DNA of 32,186 nt from Gammaproteobacteria bacterium (GCA_021773795.1 JAJFJT010000031.1:1-32186), one strand, 5' to 3'; shown: positions 1 to 8,886, counted from the first letter of the stretch. Notes: generated from the sequence alone by a model not told the origin. A program made the numbers and translations.

Positions 1-536
1 AGCCGGAACGCGGCCATGCTGCGTGACAACAGATAGAAGGCTATCACCGCACTCAAGGCCAGGGTGACCTGATTGAAGGTAAACAGGCAAAGGATGCTGA
101 AGGCTGTGATCAGCAACAACTCGCAAGCCAGCGAAATCCCCCACAACAAAGCATCTTCTATCGGTACATATAAGCTGAGACAGATCGCGCAGAGGATCGC
201 TACAGCCAATGCCAGGACCGAAAATCCCGTCAGCTTGGCGAAAAACCAGGTGGCCCGGGTAATGGGCAGGGAGAGCACCAGTTCCAGCCCCTTGTCGTTA
301 AATTCCCGGACCAGACTGGTGAGCACGAAGAGGCTCAACATAAATACAGTAGCGGCACGCAATAAAGTGCCGAGAAAGCCGCTCTGGAACTGCCGACTCT
401 CAGTAATGGCATAGGCGCCAATGAACTCCGCCAATCCGAGGCCAGCCAGCAACAACACCACCACCAGCCACAACAAGCGGTTACGCACCGCTTCCAGCAA
501 GGTGTAATAGGCAATGCATATCAGCGGATGTTGCAT
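1..536 (-). CDS. ABC-2 type transporter permease, 3' end outside the window
   Basis: The minus strand is open from an ATG at 536 to the window edge, giving 178 visible codons that start MQHPLICIAYYTLLEAVRNR. The product is very hydrophobic. Membrane segments are visible at about residues 19-43, 54-75, 95-120 and 140-175, separated by a short polar loop with VREFNDKGLELVLSLPITR. That loop, with an E-x-G-x-x-L-x-L-P-I pattern between early helices, is typical of ABC-2 family permeases of the NosY/YhaP kind, which form the membrane half of an exporter. An in-frame stop at 578-576 and no other start between it and 536 fix the start, although no clear ribosome site precedes it. The partner ATPase is not in the window and could lie beyond position 1. 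The gene diverges from the histidine kinase gene. The family call is fairly sure; the substrate is unknown. Confidence 0.75.
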   Translation of the reverse strand, partial: MQHPLICIAYYTLLEAVRNRLLWLVVVLLLAGLGLAEFIGAYAITESRQFQSGFLGTLLRAATVFMLSLFVLTSLVREFNDKGLELVLSLPITRATWFFAKLTGFSVLALAVAILCAICLSLYVPIEDALLWGISLACELLLITAFSILCLFTFNQVTLALSAVIAFYLLSRSMAAFR

Positions 537-718
537 GTGGATGATCTTTAATTTCCGTAAAGCTTTAGGGTGCCACTAGAAATTCAAGTTTCCAGGCAAG
601 GCATGAGTAAAAACAGTTGAGCGCAGCATATGTTTGATATGTGAGCGAAACTTTTTTTCGAGAAACACCGTATTGCGACGAATATTGTATTTTTAAGGGT
701 GCCCTTTACTATACCCGA

Positions 719-2422
719 ATGCCTTCCACGCCTAGCACTGCCAGCAGATTGATTGCCTCGGCCATCCGCAACGAATATCGGCTACTCGCCCTGATGCTCA
801 TGCTACTGCACTCGGCAGTATGGTGGGATTTTGGCGGCTACCTATCGCGCTCCTTGATGATCGCCCATCTGGGCCTGTTCCTTATCTGGCAGCCGGTCTG
901 GCGGCGCGACCAACGTCTGGAGTGGCAAGGCAGCCTGAATCTCATCTTGCCCACCCTGGCCTTCATTTACTGGCTGAACTGGCCGCTGGTGACCTTCTGG
1001 GTATTGCTACTCACCGGCATCGTCGGGGGCCGCGTAACCATCGCACGGGCGGAGCGCAATGCCTACATGATCGCACTGATATTCCTCGTCTCGGAACTGT
1101 TGATCGGTTGTCTGCCACGGATGTTTTCTATTTACTCCTTGGCAACCCAAGTAGAGATTTTCTTTGGCTACGGCCTCTTTCTACTGCCGCTCGGCCTGTT
1201 GTTCTTTCCGACGCCAGAACGGGAGCGTGAGCGCACCCGTGCCGTGGACTTCCTGTATGGGCTGACGGTCTCCCTACTGGCCGCCATTCTTGGACTTGGT
1301 AGCCTGCTTAGCACCTATTCCACCGGCGCCCCCTATGCCACCGCCTTGCTACAAGCGATAGTCGCGATCAGCTTTTTTCTGTTGGCCATCAGTTGGTTAT
1401 GGGCGCCACAGGGTGGATTCAGTGGTCTTGGCCAGTTATGGGAGCGCTATCTGCTGAATATTGGCACACCATTCGAACAGTGGACGGGTAGAGTCGCCCG
1501 ACTGGCTGATCGACAACAAAGCCCGCGCGAATTTCTGCAATCTGCCATGCAACAGTTCATGGAATTGCCCTGGGTGGCTGGCGTTACCTGGAATGCCACG
1601 GGCTCTAAGGGCAGCCTGGGAAGCATGAGCAAATACAGGCTTAGAGTCAGCGATGGCGAGGTCCAGGGCGTAGTCTTCGCCCATCGCCCACTGGGTACCG
1701 CGCTACTACTCCACGGCAAACTACTACTCAATCTACTCGGGCATTTTTATAGCGCCAAGGAACGGGAACGGGAACTGGCCCAGCAGGCACATCTACAAGC
1801 TATCTACGAAACGGGAGCACGTGTCACCCATGACATAAAAAATTTGCTCCAGTCCCTGAGTACGCTCACCCTGGCCTTGCAGAAAAGTAGTGGGGAACGC
1901 CGTGCGGATGCACTGCGTCTGCTGGAAAACCAACTGCCTCATCTCACCCAACGCCTGCAGCTTGCCCTGGACAAATTACAAGCTCCGGTAACCGGGCAAA
2001 CGACTGAAATGCTCCTGAGTGAATGGTGGGAAAACCTGAAGACCCGAAACCTTGGCAGGAAGCTTCACTTCCGGGAAACGCTGGATGCCGATCCATCCAT
2101 TCCACTGGACTGTTTCGATAGTGTGGTGGAAAACCTGCTGGAAAACGCACGCTTCAAGCGTCAGGCAGAACCAGAGATTGCAATTGATGTGGAAGTGACG
2201 GCCACTGCCGAGCAACTGGAACTTAGCGTACGCGATACCGGTGCAGGCATTTCAGAGGAAACCGCCGATAACCTCTTCAAGGGCGCACTGCCTTCGGCCA
2301 GTGGTCTCGGCATTGGACTCTACCAAGCCGCGCGGCAGGCAGAGCAGGCCGGCTTCACCTTAGGATTGCGAAGCCATAAAACAGGCGATGTCTGCTTTGT
2401 CTTGGAACGTGCAAAAAAATAG
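719..2422 (+). CDS. membrane-bound sensor histidine kinase, PrsK-like
   Basis: The 567-residue product has an N-terminal half with about seven or eight hydrophobic segments (residues 20-230). A soluble, possibly GAF-like linker follows (about 260-345), then a kinase core. The phospho-acceptor motif is THDIKN (His 371), the N box is ENLLENA (471-477), the D box is DTGAG (506-510) and the glycine box GLGIGL (529-534). The membrane N-terminus and the HDIKNLLQSLS acceptor region resemble PEP-CTERM-associated PrsK kinases; that is a family impression, not a search result. An in-frame GTG at 641 would add 26 residues, but these are polar, cysteine-containing and unlike the family, so ATG 719 is preferred; AAGGG at 695-699 is rather far for a ribosome site. 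The likely partner is the response regulator at 15638-17059, at the other end of the pilus cluster. The signal sensed is unknown. Confidence 0.82.
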   Translation: MPSTPSTASRLIASAIRNEYRLLALMLMLLHSAVWWDFGGYLSRSLMIAHLGLFLIWQPVWRRDQRLEWQGSLNLILPTLAFIYWLNWPLVTFWVLLLTGIVGGRVTIARAERNAYMIALIFLVSELLIGCLPRMFSIYSLATQVEIFFGYGLFLLPLGLLFFPTPERERERTRAVDFLYGLTVSLLAAILGLGSLLSTYSTGAPYATALLQAIVAISFFLLAISWLWAPQGGFSGLGQLWERYLLNIGTPFEQWTGRVARLADRQQSPREFLQSAMQQFMELPWVAGVTWNATGSKGSLGSMSKYRLRVSDGEVQGVVFAHRPLGTALLLHGKLLLNLLGHFYSAKERERELAQQAHLQAIYETGARVTHDIKNLLQSLSTLTLALQKSSGERRADALRLLENQLPHLTQRLQLALDKLQAPVTGQTTEMLLSEWWENLKTRNLGRKLHFRETLDADPSIPLDCFDSVVENLLENARFKRQAEPEIAIDVEVTATAEQLELSVRDTGAGISEETADNLFKGALPSASGLGIGLYQAARQAEQAGFTLGLRSHKTGDVCFVLERAKK

Positions 2423-2456
2423 AAGCCCTGATTTGTCAGGAAACAAGTGTCAGGGC
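2413..2456 (-). terminator. rho-independent terminator of the pilus cluster
   Basis: GCCCTGA at 2425-2431 and TCAGGGC at 2450-2456 form a perfect 7-bp stem. Read on the minus strand, it is followed by TTC, TA and a run of seven T (2419-2413). The stem overlaps the stop codon of the last prepilin gene, and the T-run lies inside the end of the kinase gene, so the two converging units end on the same DNA. On the plus strand only three T follow the stem, so termination of the kinase transcript is less certain. Confidence 0.75.
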
Positions 2457-3196
2457 AATTTCCCCGCCGCCACCATGCGGCTCATCAGCACATTGCCGGA
2501 AAGCCATACCACCAGATCATCGAACTCGCTCCCTACTTGCTGGCTAAAGCCCTTGAGGACCACACTGTTGTCCCCGTCGGCATTTTCCTGTTCGTCGGCG
2601 GAAGTGGCCGGGGCCGCACCATTTTTTCCTCGGGACAGCACCAGGGCCGGCACGTTAGTAGCGACATTGTTGCCACCAGCACCGTCAAGCACGGTAAGCG
2701 TTCCGGTGGAACAAAGCTCAAAGGAAACACCGATGGTGACCGTTCCACAACCAGTACCGTCGATGTCATCAGCAAAGGTGGTGGTCACCCGATAAGTATA
2801 GTTGTTGGCCCAGGCATCACTTTGCCCCATACCCAGTTGCACCCACGGTAAATTGCCTTCGTTCGTCACACAGGCAAGGGGGGCCCCGGTCCGGTCCTCC
2901 TGACCATCACCGATGTTGGCCACGGGGACGGCATTACAGGGTGCCGCGGCACTCGCACAATCTGGGCAGGCAATCCGATTGTTGGCCATGGAAAAACCAT
3001 ACAAAGCCTCCTTAACCTCCTCCAGTTGACTGCGGGTCTCGCTGACATTACGCAAATCCAGCTGGGTGGCCAGTGGCACCAGCAAGGCCCCCAGCATGAG
3101 TGCAACAATGGCGATGACTACCGCCAGTTCGATGAGGGTAAAACCCTGTCGGGCTTGTAATCGTAGTTCAGGGCGCAATGATTTGTACCTGGTCAT
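2450..3196 (-). CDS. prepilin-like protein with class III signal
   Basis: The product has 248 residues. It carries a short basic leader ending in Gly 18, then FTLIELAVVIAIVALMLGALL, the type IV prepilin cleavage site with Glu at mature position 5. A polar helix follows, then a cysteine-containing globular part with IACPD (75-79) and GNLPW (114-118). The upstream prepilin-like protein has the same two marks in the same order, which suggests a shared fold. I chose ATG 3196 because it gives a normal leader; the open frame continues to 3349, but those residues are antisense-like. The start overlaps the upstream gene by 29 bp, so translation is probably coupled. This is the last gene of the cluster, directly before the terminator. 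At this size it is more likely a minor or tip pilin than the major pilin. No clear match to MshA. Confidence 0.8.
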   Translation of the reverse strand: MTRYKSLRPELRLQARQGFTLIELAVVIAIVALMLGALLVPLATQLDLRNVSETRSQLEEVKEALYGFSMANNRIACPDCASAAAPCNAVPVANIGDGQEDRTGAPLACVTNEGNLPWVQLGMGQSDAWANNYTYRVTTTFADDIDGTGCGTVTIGVSFELCSTGTLTVLDGAGGNNVATNVPALVLSRGKNGAAPATSADEQENADGDNSVVLKGFSQQVGSEFDDLVVWLSGNVLMSRMVAAGKLP

Positions 3197-4931
3197 TAAA
3201 AGCATTGGTGCGGCGCAGGCGCACGAACTCATCATCCCCCGCCGTGTCGTTACCCACCAGCGGCTGCAAGGCATGGTTCGGGTCGAACTCGTAATAACTG
3301 CCCTGGAGACCGGTGACACGGTTCTGCCCGGCAAGCTGCGCCCCCGCACTCACTAATATCGCCTGCACAGCGTTACTGATGGTTGTTCCGGTCAGCGTCA
3401 GACAATCGGTACCGGGAGTGCACGGCACCGGGGGCGGACCACCACTTCCATCACCCACATGCACGGAGGAAACCGCCGCATAAAGCAACTGGTGCCAATT
3501 GTTGCTCACCAGCCACAGCGGTAATTCATCCGGGACACCCAGATCGAACTGGATCCTTTTTCCCTCAATCTTGCCCTCGGTATCCGCATCATCCACCAAG
3601 GTACCCTGCCCACATTGATTGCCTGCCTGGGGTCCAGACACCGCAATATCGGTAATCCGTATCAACACATTCGAACCCACCGGAAAGGGAATGGCATCAA
3701 TCTGAAGATCGCGCTGTCGTGGCTTGTCCCACTTCGGACGTTTAATCTTTACCCCATCCGGGTCCCCAGGGTCCGCAGTAAAAATATATTCGAATTTGCG
3801 ATTGATTTGGGTATTGGGCTCACCCAGGCAGGTGAGTAGACCGGGATTACCGGGCTGCCCGCTAACCGCCGTTACGCTGCAGTTGACCTGCTCAATGGTC
3901 GTCCAGGTGCACTGGGTACTGGTGCCGTTAAAGGTAATGTCATCGGACTCCAGATCTCCAAGGCTGACGGTACCACTCACCGTAACATCCGCATTGTTGA
4001 TGTCCCACTTGGCCTTGAAGGTAGTAAAAAACTGTTCTCCCGGCCAGCTAAAAGGGAGTAACCCTTCGCGGGTACCCACGGCGCCGTTATATACCGAAGT
4101 GACGGGCCCCGCGCCAAAGGGACTCAACCAGGGATAGAGCTCTCGATTATTCCATGTGTCATTCGGATAATCCGGATGAGCCGGATTATCGTGATTCCAG
4201 AGCAGAGTTACGTCCCACGGACTCCATGCCCCATCCCTGAAGGTCCGCAAAACCTGTCCAACTGTGCCTAGAACACGCCGCTCTACCAGTGGCATCACAT
4301 CACTCTGGGTAATGGGCATCACCCGATCATTGAAGGTATTGCTGCGCAGAGCGTTGACGAAAACCAAATCATCATCGGCGTTTTCACCCTCCAGATAATC
4401 ATCGTCAGTGTTGCTGGTACGATTTTGCTGGGCCACAACCGGTGCCCCCGGGGCAATAATGGCTGCAATCACGCCGGCCGCACCGCTCACAGAGATGAAT
4501 CCCAGGCTCTCGCTATTGATGGGCTCGGCACTGGGATGATCCCGAAAGCTACTGGAAAGTGCATACCAAAGTGTCTCACCGCTACCATCCAGAATATTGG
4601 CCATGCGCAGGGTCTTCCACGGTAGCCGCCCGATATAACTGGGACATTGATTACCGGCGAATAGCTGGGCGACACCATCATTATCAGTATCGGGACAGGG
4701 CAGGCTGCCGGGACGATTCACATCATTCACGGCCCGCCCGATAAGCGCCGCCTTGGCCTCGGCCAGCGCACGGATGGTATTCGCTTCCGCCTCAATCCGA
4801 CTATCGGCAGCCCGGTTCAAACCATTAAGCAAAAAACCTGCGCCCACCATCACCACGAGGGTCAGCAGGGCGAGCAGGGCCGCGCCACGCTGATGCCGGA
4901 GCAAAACCTGCGGGGTATCTTCAGACCACAC
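3168..4931 (-). CDS. large prepilin-like protein lacking Glu5
   Basis: The product has 587 residues. A 16-residue polar leader ends in Gly 16 and precedes AALLALLTLVVMVGAGFLL, a single hydrophobic helix of the pilin kind. The residue at mature position 5 is not Glu. Loss of Glu5 is known for GspK and similar tip pseudopilins, so a tip position is a reasonable inference. Residues 77-81 read LPCPD and 101-105 GRLPW, the same module as in the next gene. A large Thr/Asp/Asn-rich C-terminal part follows, with several cysteines spaced as if for disulphides. The start is a GTG at 4931 without a strong ribosome site, 23 bp after the MshK-like gene; no better start precedes the hydrophobic helix. MshP/MshQ or PilX/PilY-like tip proteins are alternatives. 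The exact role, for example adhesion, is not shown by the sequence. Confidence 0.75.
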   Translation of the reverse strand: MWSEDTPQVLLRHQRGAALLALLTLVVMVGAGFLLNGLNRAADSRIEAEANTIRALAEAKAALIGRAVNDVNRPGSLPCPDTDNDGVAQLFAGNQCPSYIGRLPWKTLRMANILDGSGETLWYALSSSFRDHPSAEPINSESLGFISVSGAAGVIAAIIAPGAPVVAQQNRTSNTDDDYLEGENADDDLVFVNALRSNTFNDRVMPITQSDVMPLVERRVLGTVGQVLRTFRDGAWSPWDVTLLWNHDNPAHPDYPNDTWNNRELYPWLSPFGAGPVTSVYNGAVGTREGLLPFSWPGEQFFTTFKAKWDINNADVTVSGTVSLGDLESDDITFNGTSTQCTWTTIEQVNCSVTAVSGQPGNPGLLTCLGEPNTQINRKFEYIFTADPGDPDGVKIKRPKWDKPRQRDLQIDAIPFPVGSNVLIRITDIAVSGPQAGNQCGQGTLVDDADTEGKIEGKRIQFDLGVPDELPLWLVSNNWHQLLYAAVSSVHVGDGSGGPPPVPCTPGTDCLTLTGTTISNAVQAILVSAGAQLAGQNRVTGLQGSYYEFDPNHALQPLVGNDTAGDDEFVRLRRTNAFNDQVQIIAP

Positions 4932-4954
4932 GGGAGAGGTGGTTCCCGCCCCGC

Positions 4955-5491
4955 CTAACGGGTAGCGGCAGCCTCGGGAAGACCGCCATTTTCTGAGGTC
5001 GAGGCACCAGAATCCGCGGCATCCGTTGCCTTATTAGCGAAGACGCGCTCGGCACCCTCGGAAGATTTACGTTGATAGGCATCCAGCAAACTACCGCTGA
5101 CGATGTCGATCTTTTGACCTGGCTTGAGCCGCACGGTATCGGAGCCATTCGGCAACATAATACGCACCGTACCGCCAGCGCTGCGTTGGGTCTCTACCCG
5201 TATCCCCTCACCGGCAGATTCGCCACCAGGAACAAAGCTGCCATTGATCCAGGCGCTATGACGCTTTTTACCGCGCAGGACGATACCATTGATGGTGACC
5301 GGCGGGGGTGCCGGCGGTGCTTCTGCACTCTTTTTTTGTACCGGATCACCCAGACGGTAGGCGTCGCGGAGTTCGTTCAGGGCATCACGCTGCTCCACCG
5401 TGGAAAACAGCCTGCCCTTGACCTGGGCCGAAACATTGCTCATGAGAGCAAGGGAAAGGCCGGTGAAAATAACCGCTGATATTCTCCTCAC
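4955..5491 (-). CDS. MshK-like periplasmic pilus assembly protein
   Basis: The 178-residue product begins with VRRISAVIFTGLSLALMSNVSAQ, a clear Sec signal peptide with a likely cut after VSA. A short domain near residues 75-95 (TINGIVLRGKKRHSAWING) resembles the MshK/GspC/PilP-like small domains that contact the secretin. The C-terminus is Ser/Ala/Glu-rich and probably disordered. The frame is open to 5536, but GTG 5491 is much better: it directly follows a strong ribosome site (GGAGGAGG, about five bases upstream), gives the signal peptide, and overlaps the MshJ-like stop codon as GTGA. The place between the MshJ-like and prepilin genes fits MshK. Sequence similarity in this family is low, so the name rests mainly on size, topology and gene order. 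Confidence 0.68.
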   Translation of the reverse strand: MRRISAVIFTGLSLALMSNVSAQVKGRLFSTVEQRDALNELRDAYRLGDPVQKKSAEAPPAPPPVTINGIVLRGKKRHSAWINGSFVPGGESAGEGIRVETQRSAGGTVRIMLPNGSDTVRLKPGQKIDIVSGSLLDAYQRKSSEGAERVFANKATDAADSGASTSENGGLPEAAATR

Positions 5492-6099
5492 GCCCCCTCC
5501 TCCGGCTGCCGGATAGTCAACCACTGGAGTCCGCACACGGCACTCAAATTCTCATGGGTGGCGTTCATGACCATGCCTTCCTGCTTGCGCCTGATCTGGC
5601 AACGGTTGACGCTGAAATGCCCCCGGACCTGGGTGTTTATCTGCTGAAAAAGATTCAGCAAATCATTCTCGTGCAGCAAGCCGATTTGCAGATTCATTTC
5701 GCTAACAAAAACCTCAAAACGCCCCGATGGCATGGGAAAATCCGGAGTGTGGGTATCCTGTGCATTGATGTCGTAGCGCAGTGAGGGTAGTTTTATATTG
5801 CGAGCCGCAGCACCCAGAGTCTCTACCCAGTCCAACCGATGTTCGCTGCCAATCAGACCCTCGGATTCCAGCGTCTGATAGCGCGGGTAAAAACTCTCAA
5901 TAAGCTTGCGTTCTTCATCCAGGGCCAAAAAGCGGGCACGGAATGAGGCCAACTTTCCCTGCTCCTGCTTATGCATAGTCTGGGACTGCTGGTTAAAATA
6001 GTGCGCCCCACCCGCCAGAGCACCACTCACCACCAGTGCCACCGCGAGAAAAATGCTCGCGCCACGGATTACCGTCCAGTCAATTTCAGCTAATCTCAT
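5488..6099 (-). CDS. MshJ/PilO-like inner-membrane assembly protein
   Basis: The 203-residue product has a short cytoplasmic start (MRLAEIDWTVIRG), one membrane helix (residues 14-32) and a polar helical stretch (about 35-75) that could form a coiled coil. A periplasmic domain of mixed structure follows, ending with a cysteine pair (CQIRRKQ and VCGLQW). This layout is that of PilO, GspM and MshJ, which form the alignment subcomplex between the inner-membrane platform and the secretin. The gene overlaps the MshI-like gene upstream by 14 bp and shares a GTGA overlap with the MshK-like gene, so the three are probably translated together. The identification rests on topology and position; the residues themselves are poorly conserved in this family. 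Confidence 0.68.
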   Translation of the reverse strand: MRLAEIDWTVIRGASIFLAVALVVSGALAGGAHYFNQQSQTMHKQEQGKLASFRARFLALDEERKLIESFYPRYQTLESEGLIGSEHRLDWVETLGAAARNIKLPSLRYDINAQDTHTPDFPMPSGRFEVFVSEMNLQIGLLHENDLLNLFQQINTQVRGHFSVNRCQIRRKQEGMVMNATHENLSAVCGLQWLTIRQPEEGA

Positions 6100-7699
6100 G
6101 GTCCGCCCGCACTACGATTCGGATAGAAAATTCTGCACCTTTGGAGGCCCCGACGCCACCTGTCTGGCCGGTCATACGCCCCTGGGAACTGGTGTCCAGC
6201 GGCACCTTCATCAACCTCGCTGATTCCACCACTGAATTCTTTTCCAGCGCGGCTATAAAACGATTGAGGGTTTTCAAAGCCTCGCGAAAATTGCCATCAA
6301 AGGGATCCAGCTGTCCATCCACCCACGCCAACTGGAACAAGGTTTCTCCCTCATTGGTATTGGCACCTCCGGCATAGGGATTGGCAGACTGGGCCGAGGC
6401 CTTCTCGGCTCCGACCAGAGCCTTCGGATCACTGGCCGTTTTCCAGTCTACGGTCTTGATATAAAGGCCGGGAAAACCGTCAAGTGCCCGGCTCAGCACC
6501 CTCATCATTTGTTCCGGCGTACTGCGATAGCGCTTCAGCACCTCAGCCATCTCCACTGCAGTTTTTAGTTGGTAGGCGTCGGCAGGTGCTTTGGGAAGGG
6601 TTTTCTGTCCAAGGGCATAGCGCTCTTGGTAAAAATGCGCCTGGCGCGTGAAAGCCGACGCCTCATCCCGGGTCACCACTGCATTGAAAAACTGATAGCC
6701 ACTCCAGGCGATACTCCCGGCAAGCAACAGCACCCCTGCCGCTTTCATGCCGATACGTGCGCGATGAAGACGGATGTAACGCGTCTCCTTGTCGGTACCG
6801 TAGTAGTTGGGTGGCGCCTCAGTAGCGAGTAAACGGGCAAAGAGCGCATCGGCAAAGGGAGTCGCCAGCTCTCCCTTTAATCCCACCTTGCTCGCCATAT
6901 CCGCCACATCCACCAGGTGATAGCGGGTGGCTACGGTATCGGCGGCCTGATGCCGGAGATCGCCAAGGATACGTCCGTGACCCAGCAGGAAAACATCCAG
7001 GGGCGTATCCCGTGACAGCAACCGGAGACTGTTGAGATAACGGCGAAGCTTCTCTACCTCACCGAGGATGTAGGAGGACACCTGGCTTGCATCAAGCTTG
7101 GGCATATAGGCCAGGCGGCTGATCTTCAGATCCTTGCCTTCAAAGAAGGTCTGCCGCAGACCGCCAGAGCCCTGCAGGGTAACCAACAAAGTATGGGTGG
7201 AGTTAGCCGGAATTCGTTTGAGCAGCGAGCCTCCAACTACGGGCAGCGAATAAATCCCCACCAGAGGAATCTTGTGGCGCTCGATCTGACCAATCCAGGG
7301 ATCCAGTAGCTCCTGGCGAATAAGAGCAGTGAACAACACCCGATCATCCCGGCGACCATCGGGTTCACGCCCCTGAAAGATGGCATGGGCGTAACGACAC
7401 TCACGAAACAGGCGATTCTGACGGGTTTTGACCAACGCCCGCCGGTCGCCACCCATCACATGGGGGATGGTCTCGTGGCGAAACTCCTCTTCCACCACGT
7501 CCACCAGAATGTAAATGGGTAGCGGTGGCGCACTCTCGAGGTATTTTGAGAAACGCCCCAATCCCGCTTCATCGGGCCGAAAACTCAGGGTTTCCTGGGC
7601 ACGCCCACCCTGCCACTGATGGACGCAAAGGCGCCCGGCAGTAAGCACGCAGACGCGCCGGTTGGCGGCACTAAATCTTAAGCTTGGCAACAAGGTCAT
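6086..7699 (-). CDS. MshI/PilM-PilN-like assembly protein
   Basis: The 537-residue product has a soluble N-terminal region of about 310 residues with the alternating strand and helix pattern of an actin-like fold (LVDVVEEEFRHETIPHV, LLVTLQGSGGLRQTFF, VFLLGHGRI). One membrane helix follows (about 317-338), then a periplasmic helical part (345-400) and a small alpha/beta domain. It therefore looks like a PilM-type cytoplasmic domain joined to a PilN-type membrane protein, as in GspL and MshI. It would link the ATPase and platform inside the cell to the MshJ-like and MshK-like proteins outside. The start overlaps the MshG-like gene by 29 bp, with AGGA at a suitable distance. It is larger than the usual MshI (about 300 residues), mainly because of the full N-terminal domain. 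GspL-like would be an equally fair name. Confidence 0.68.
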   Translation of the reverse strand: MTLLPSLRFSAANRRVCVLTAGRLCVHQWQGGRAQETLSFRPDEAGLGRFSKYLESAPPLPIYILVDVVEEEFRHETIPHVMGGDRRALVKTRQNRLFRECRYAHAIFQGREPDGRRDDRVLFTALIRQELLDPWIGQIERHKIPLVGIYSLPVVGGSLLKRIPANSTHTLLVTLQGSGGLRQTFFEGKDLKISRLAYMPKLDASQVSSYILGEVEKLRRYLNSLRLLSRDTPLDVFLLGHGRILGDLRHQAADTVATRYHLVDVADMASKVGLKGELATPFADALFARLLATEAPPNYYGTDKETRYIRLHRARIGMKAAGVLLLAGSIAWSGYQFFNAVVTRDEASAFTRQAHFYQERYALGQKTLPKAPADAYQLKTAVEMAEVLKRYRSTPEQMMRVLSRALDGFPGLYIKTVDWKTASDPKALVGAEKASAQSANPYAGGANTNEGETLFQLAWVDGQLDPFDGNFREALKTLNRFIAALEKNSVVESARLMKVPLDTSSQGRMTGQTGGVGASKGAEFSIRIVVRADHEIS

Positions 7700-8876
7700 A
7701 GATGGGTCCTAAGACTGAAACCATCACCCAGATAAGCAGACCGCCCAGGAGAAAGGTCATGGCAGGGCCAATCATGGCCTGCAGCTTTTCGATGGAATCA
7801 CGTACATCGCGTTCATAGAAGTAACTGATATTCAGCAAGGCCTTATCCAGAGCGCCAGTATTTTCTCCCACCCGCAACATGCGTAATACCAGCGGTGGAA
7901 ACAGGCCCGCATATTCAAAGCTCGCACTGATGCTCGCCCCATCGGAGATCTGCCGGCTGGCGCGTCGTGTCGCCGCTGCAATGGCCTTATTGCCCACCAG
8001 CCCCTCCGTAATGCGTAGACATTCCAGCACGGTCACGCCCGATTCATAGAGCAGGGCAAAATAGTTGGCAAAACGGGCCAAAATAATTTTTTTCTGTACC
8101 GGGCCGATCACCCAGAGCTTGAGTTTGAGTTCGTCCACGGCGTAATCCACCGCGGGACTCATGCGCCGCAGGGCAAAAAATCCCATCACCACAACGATTG
8201 GCATCAGGATCACCACATACCAATAGGAAACAAAGAAATTCGACACGCTAATCAGCACAAGGGTATGCAGGGGCAGCGTCTCCCCCATGGATTTAACAAA
8301 CTGGACCAGTTGTGGCACCAGATAGGTCATGAGAAAAAACACCACCAGCAACACCACGCTCCCCACCAGCGCGGGATACATGAGCAATTTTTTCACGTGT
8401 TCAGCCTGCTCATCCTGCCACTTGAGGTTCTCCGTAATCTTGGCCAATACCTCTGCCACCCGGCCACTGAACTCGCCAGCGCGCATGAGATTGACGAAGA
8501 CCGAGTCAAAAACCCGAGGATATTCGGCCATTGCCCCGGACAATGAAGAACCGCCTTCGATAGACTCGATCATGCCCGCAACGATCTCTTTCAGGCGAGC
8601 ATCGTCCACGGAATCCCGCAGGTCGCCCAACCCGTCCACTACCGGGACTCCAGCCGAAAGCAGTTGCTCAAGATGGAAGCAGAAAGTAATGAGGTCCGCA
8701 CGCTGAATTCCTGCTCCAGTGCCACCACCGGAACGCGCACGGGCCTCCTTGAAGTTGACCAGGTCCAGCCCCATACGGGACAACCGCGACTCCAAATCAG
8801 CCGCATTCGCCGCCTCCATGCTGCCTACCGAGGTCTTGCCGCGGTCATCCATGGCCTTGTACTGCATCATGGGCAT
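7671..8876 (-). CDS. mshG: MshG-like inner-membrane platform protein (GspF/PilC family)
   Basis: The 401-residue protein has the two-repeat plan of the GspF/PilC family. An N-terminal domain (about 65-190) contains FCFHLEQLLSAGVPVVDGL, followed by membrane helices near 170-195 and 215-240. A second copy (about 265-390) contains FARFANYFALLYESGVTVLECL-type residues and LRMLRVGENTGALDKAL. The last membrane helix is near 370-395. Members form the rotor-like platform on which the hexameric ATPase acts to extract or insert pilins. The first 30 residues (MPMMQYKAMDDRGKTSVGSM) match the usual start of the family. The gene follows the ATPase gene by 10 bp, the standard arrangement in type II secretion and MSHA loci. 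Confidence 0.9.
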   Translation of the reverse strand: MPMMQYKAMDDRGKTSVGSMEAANAADLESRLSRMGLDLVNFKEARARSGGGTGAGIQRADLITFCFHLEQLLSAGVPVVDGLGDLRDSVDDARLKEIVAGMIESIEGGSSLSGAMAEYPRVFDSVFVNLMRAGEFSGRVAEVLAKITENLKWQDEQAEHVKKLLMYPALVGSVVLLVVFFLMTYLVPQLVQFVKSMGETLPLHTLVLISVSNFFVSYWYVVILMPIVVVMGFFALRRMSPAVDYAVDELKLKLWVIGPVQKKIILARFANYFALLYESGVTVLECLRITEGLVGNKAIAAATRRASRQISDGASISASFEYAGLFPPLVLRMLRVGENTGALDKALLNISYFYERDVRDSIEKLQAMIGPAMTFLLGGLLIWVMVSVLGPIYDLVAKLKI

Positions 8877-8886
8877 AATGGAAAAC

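Noticed and set aside
560-578. Possible sigma-54 promoter (TGGCAC...GC) before the permease on the minus strand
   Set aside because: Only nine bases separate the GG and GC elements instead of ten, and the downstream box is AAGC rather than TTGC. No better -24/-12 site was found by eye near the pilus genes.
2423-2440. Similarity of GAAGCCCTGATTT at the kinase end to the palindromic element behind gap (GAAGCTCTGATTT)
   Set aside because: The match is about a dozen bases with a mismatch, lacks a facing copy, and is part of a normal terminator.
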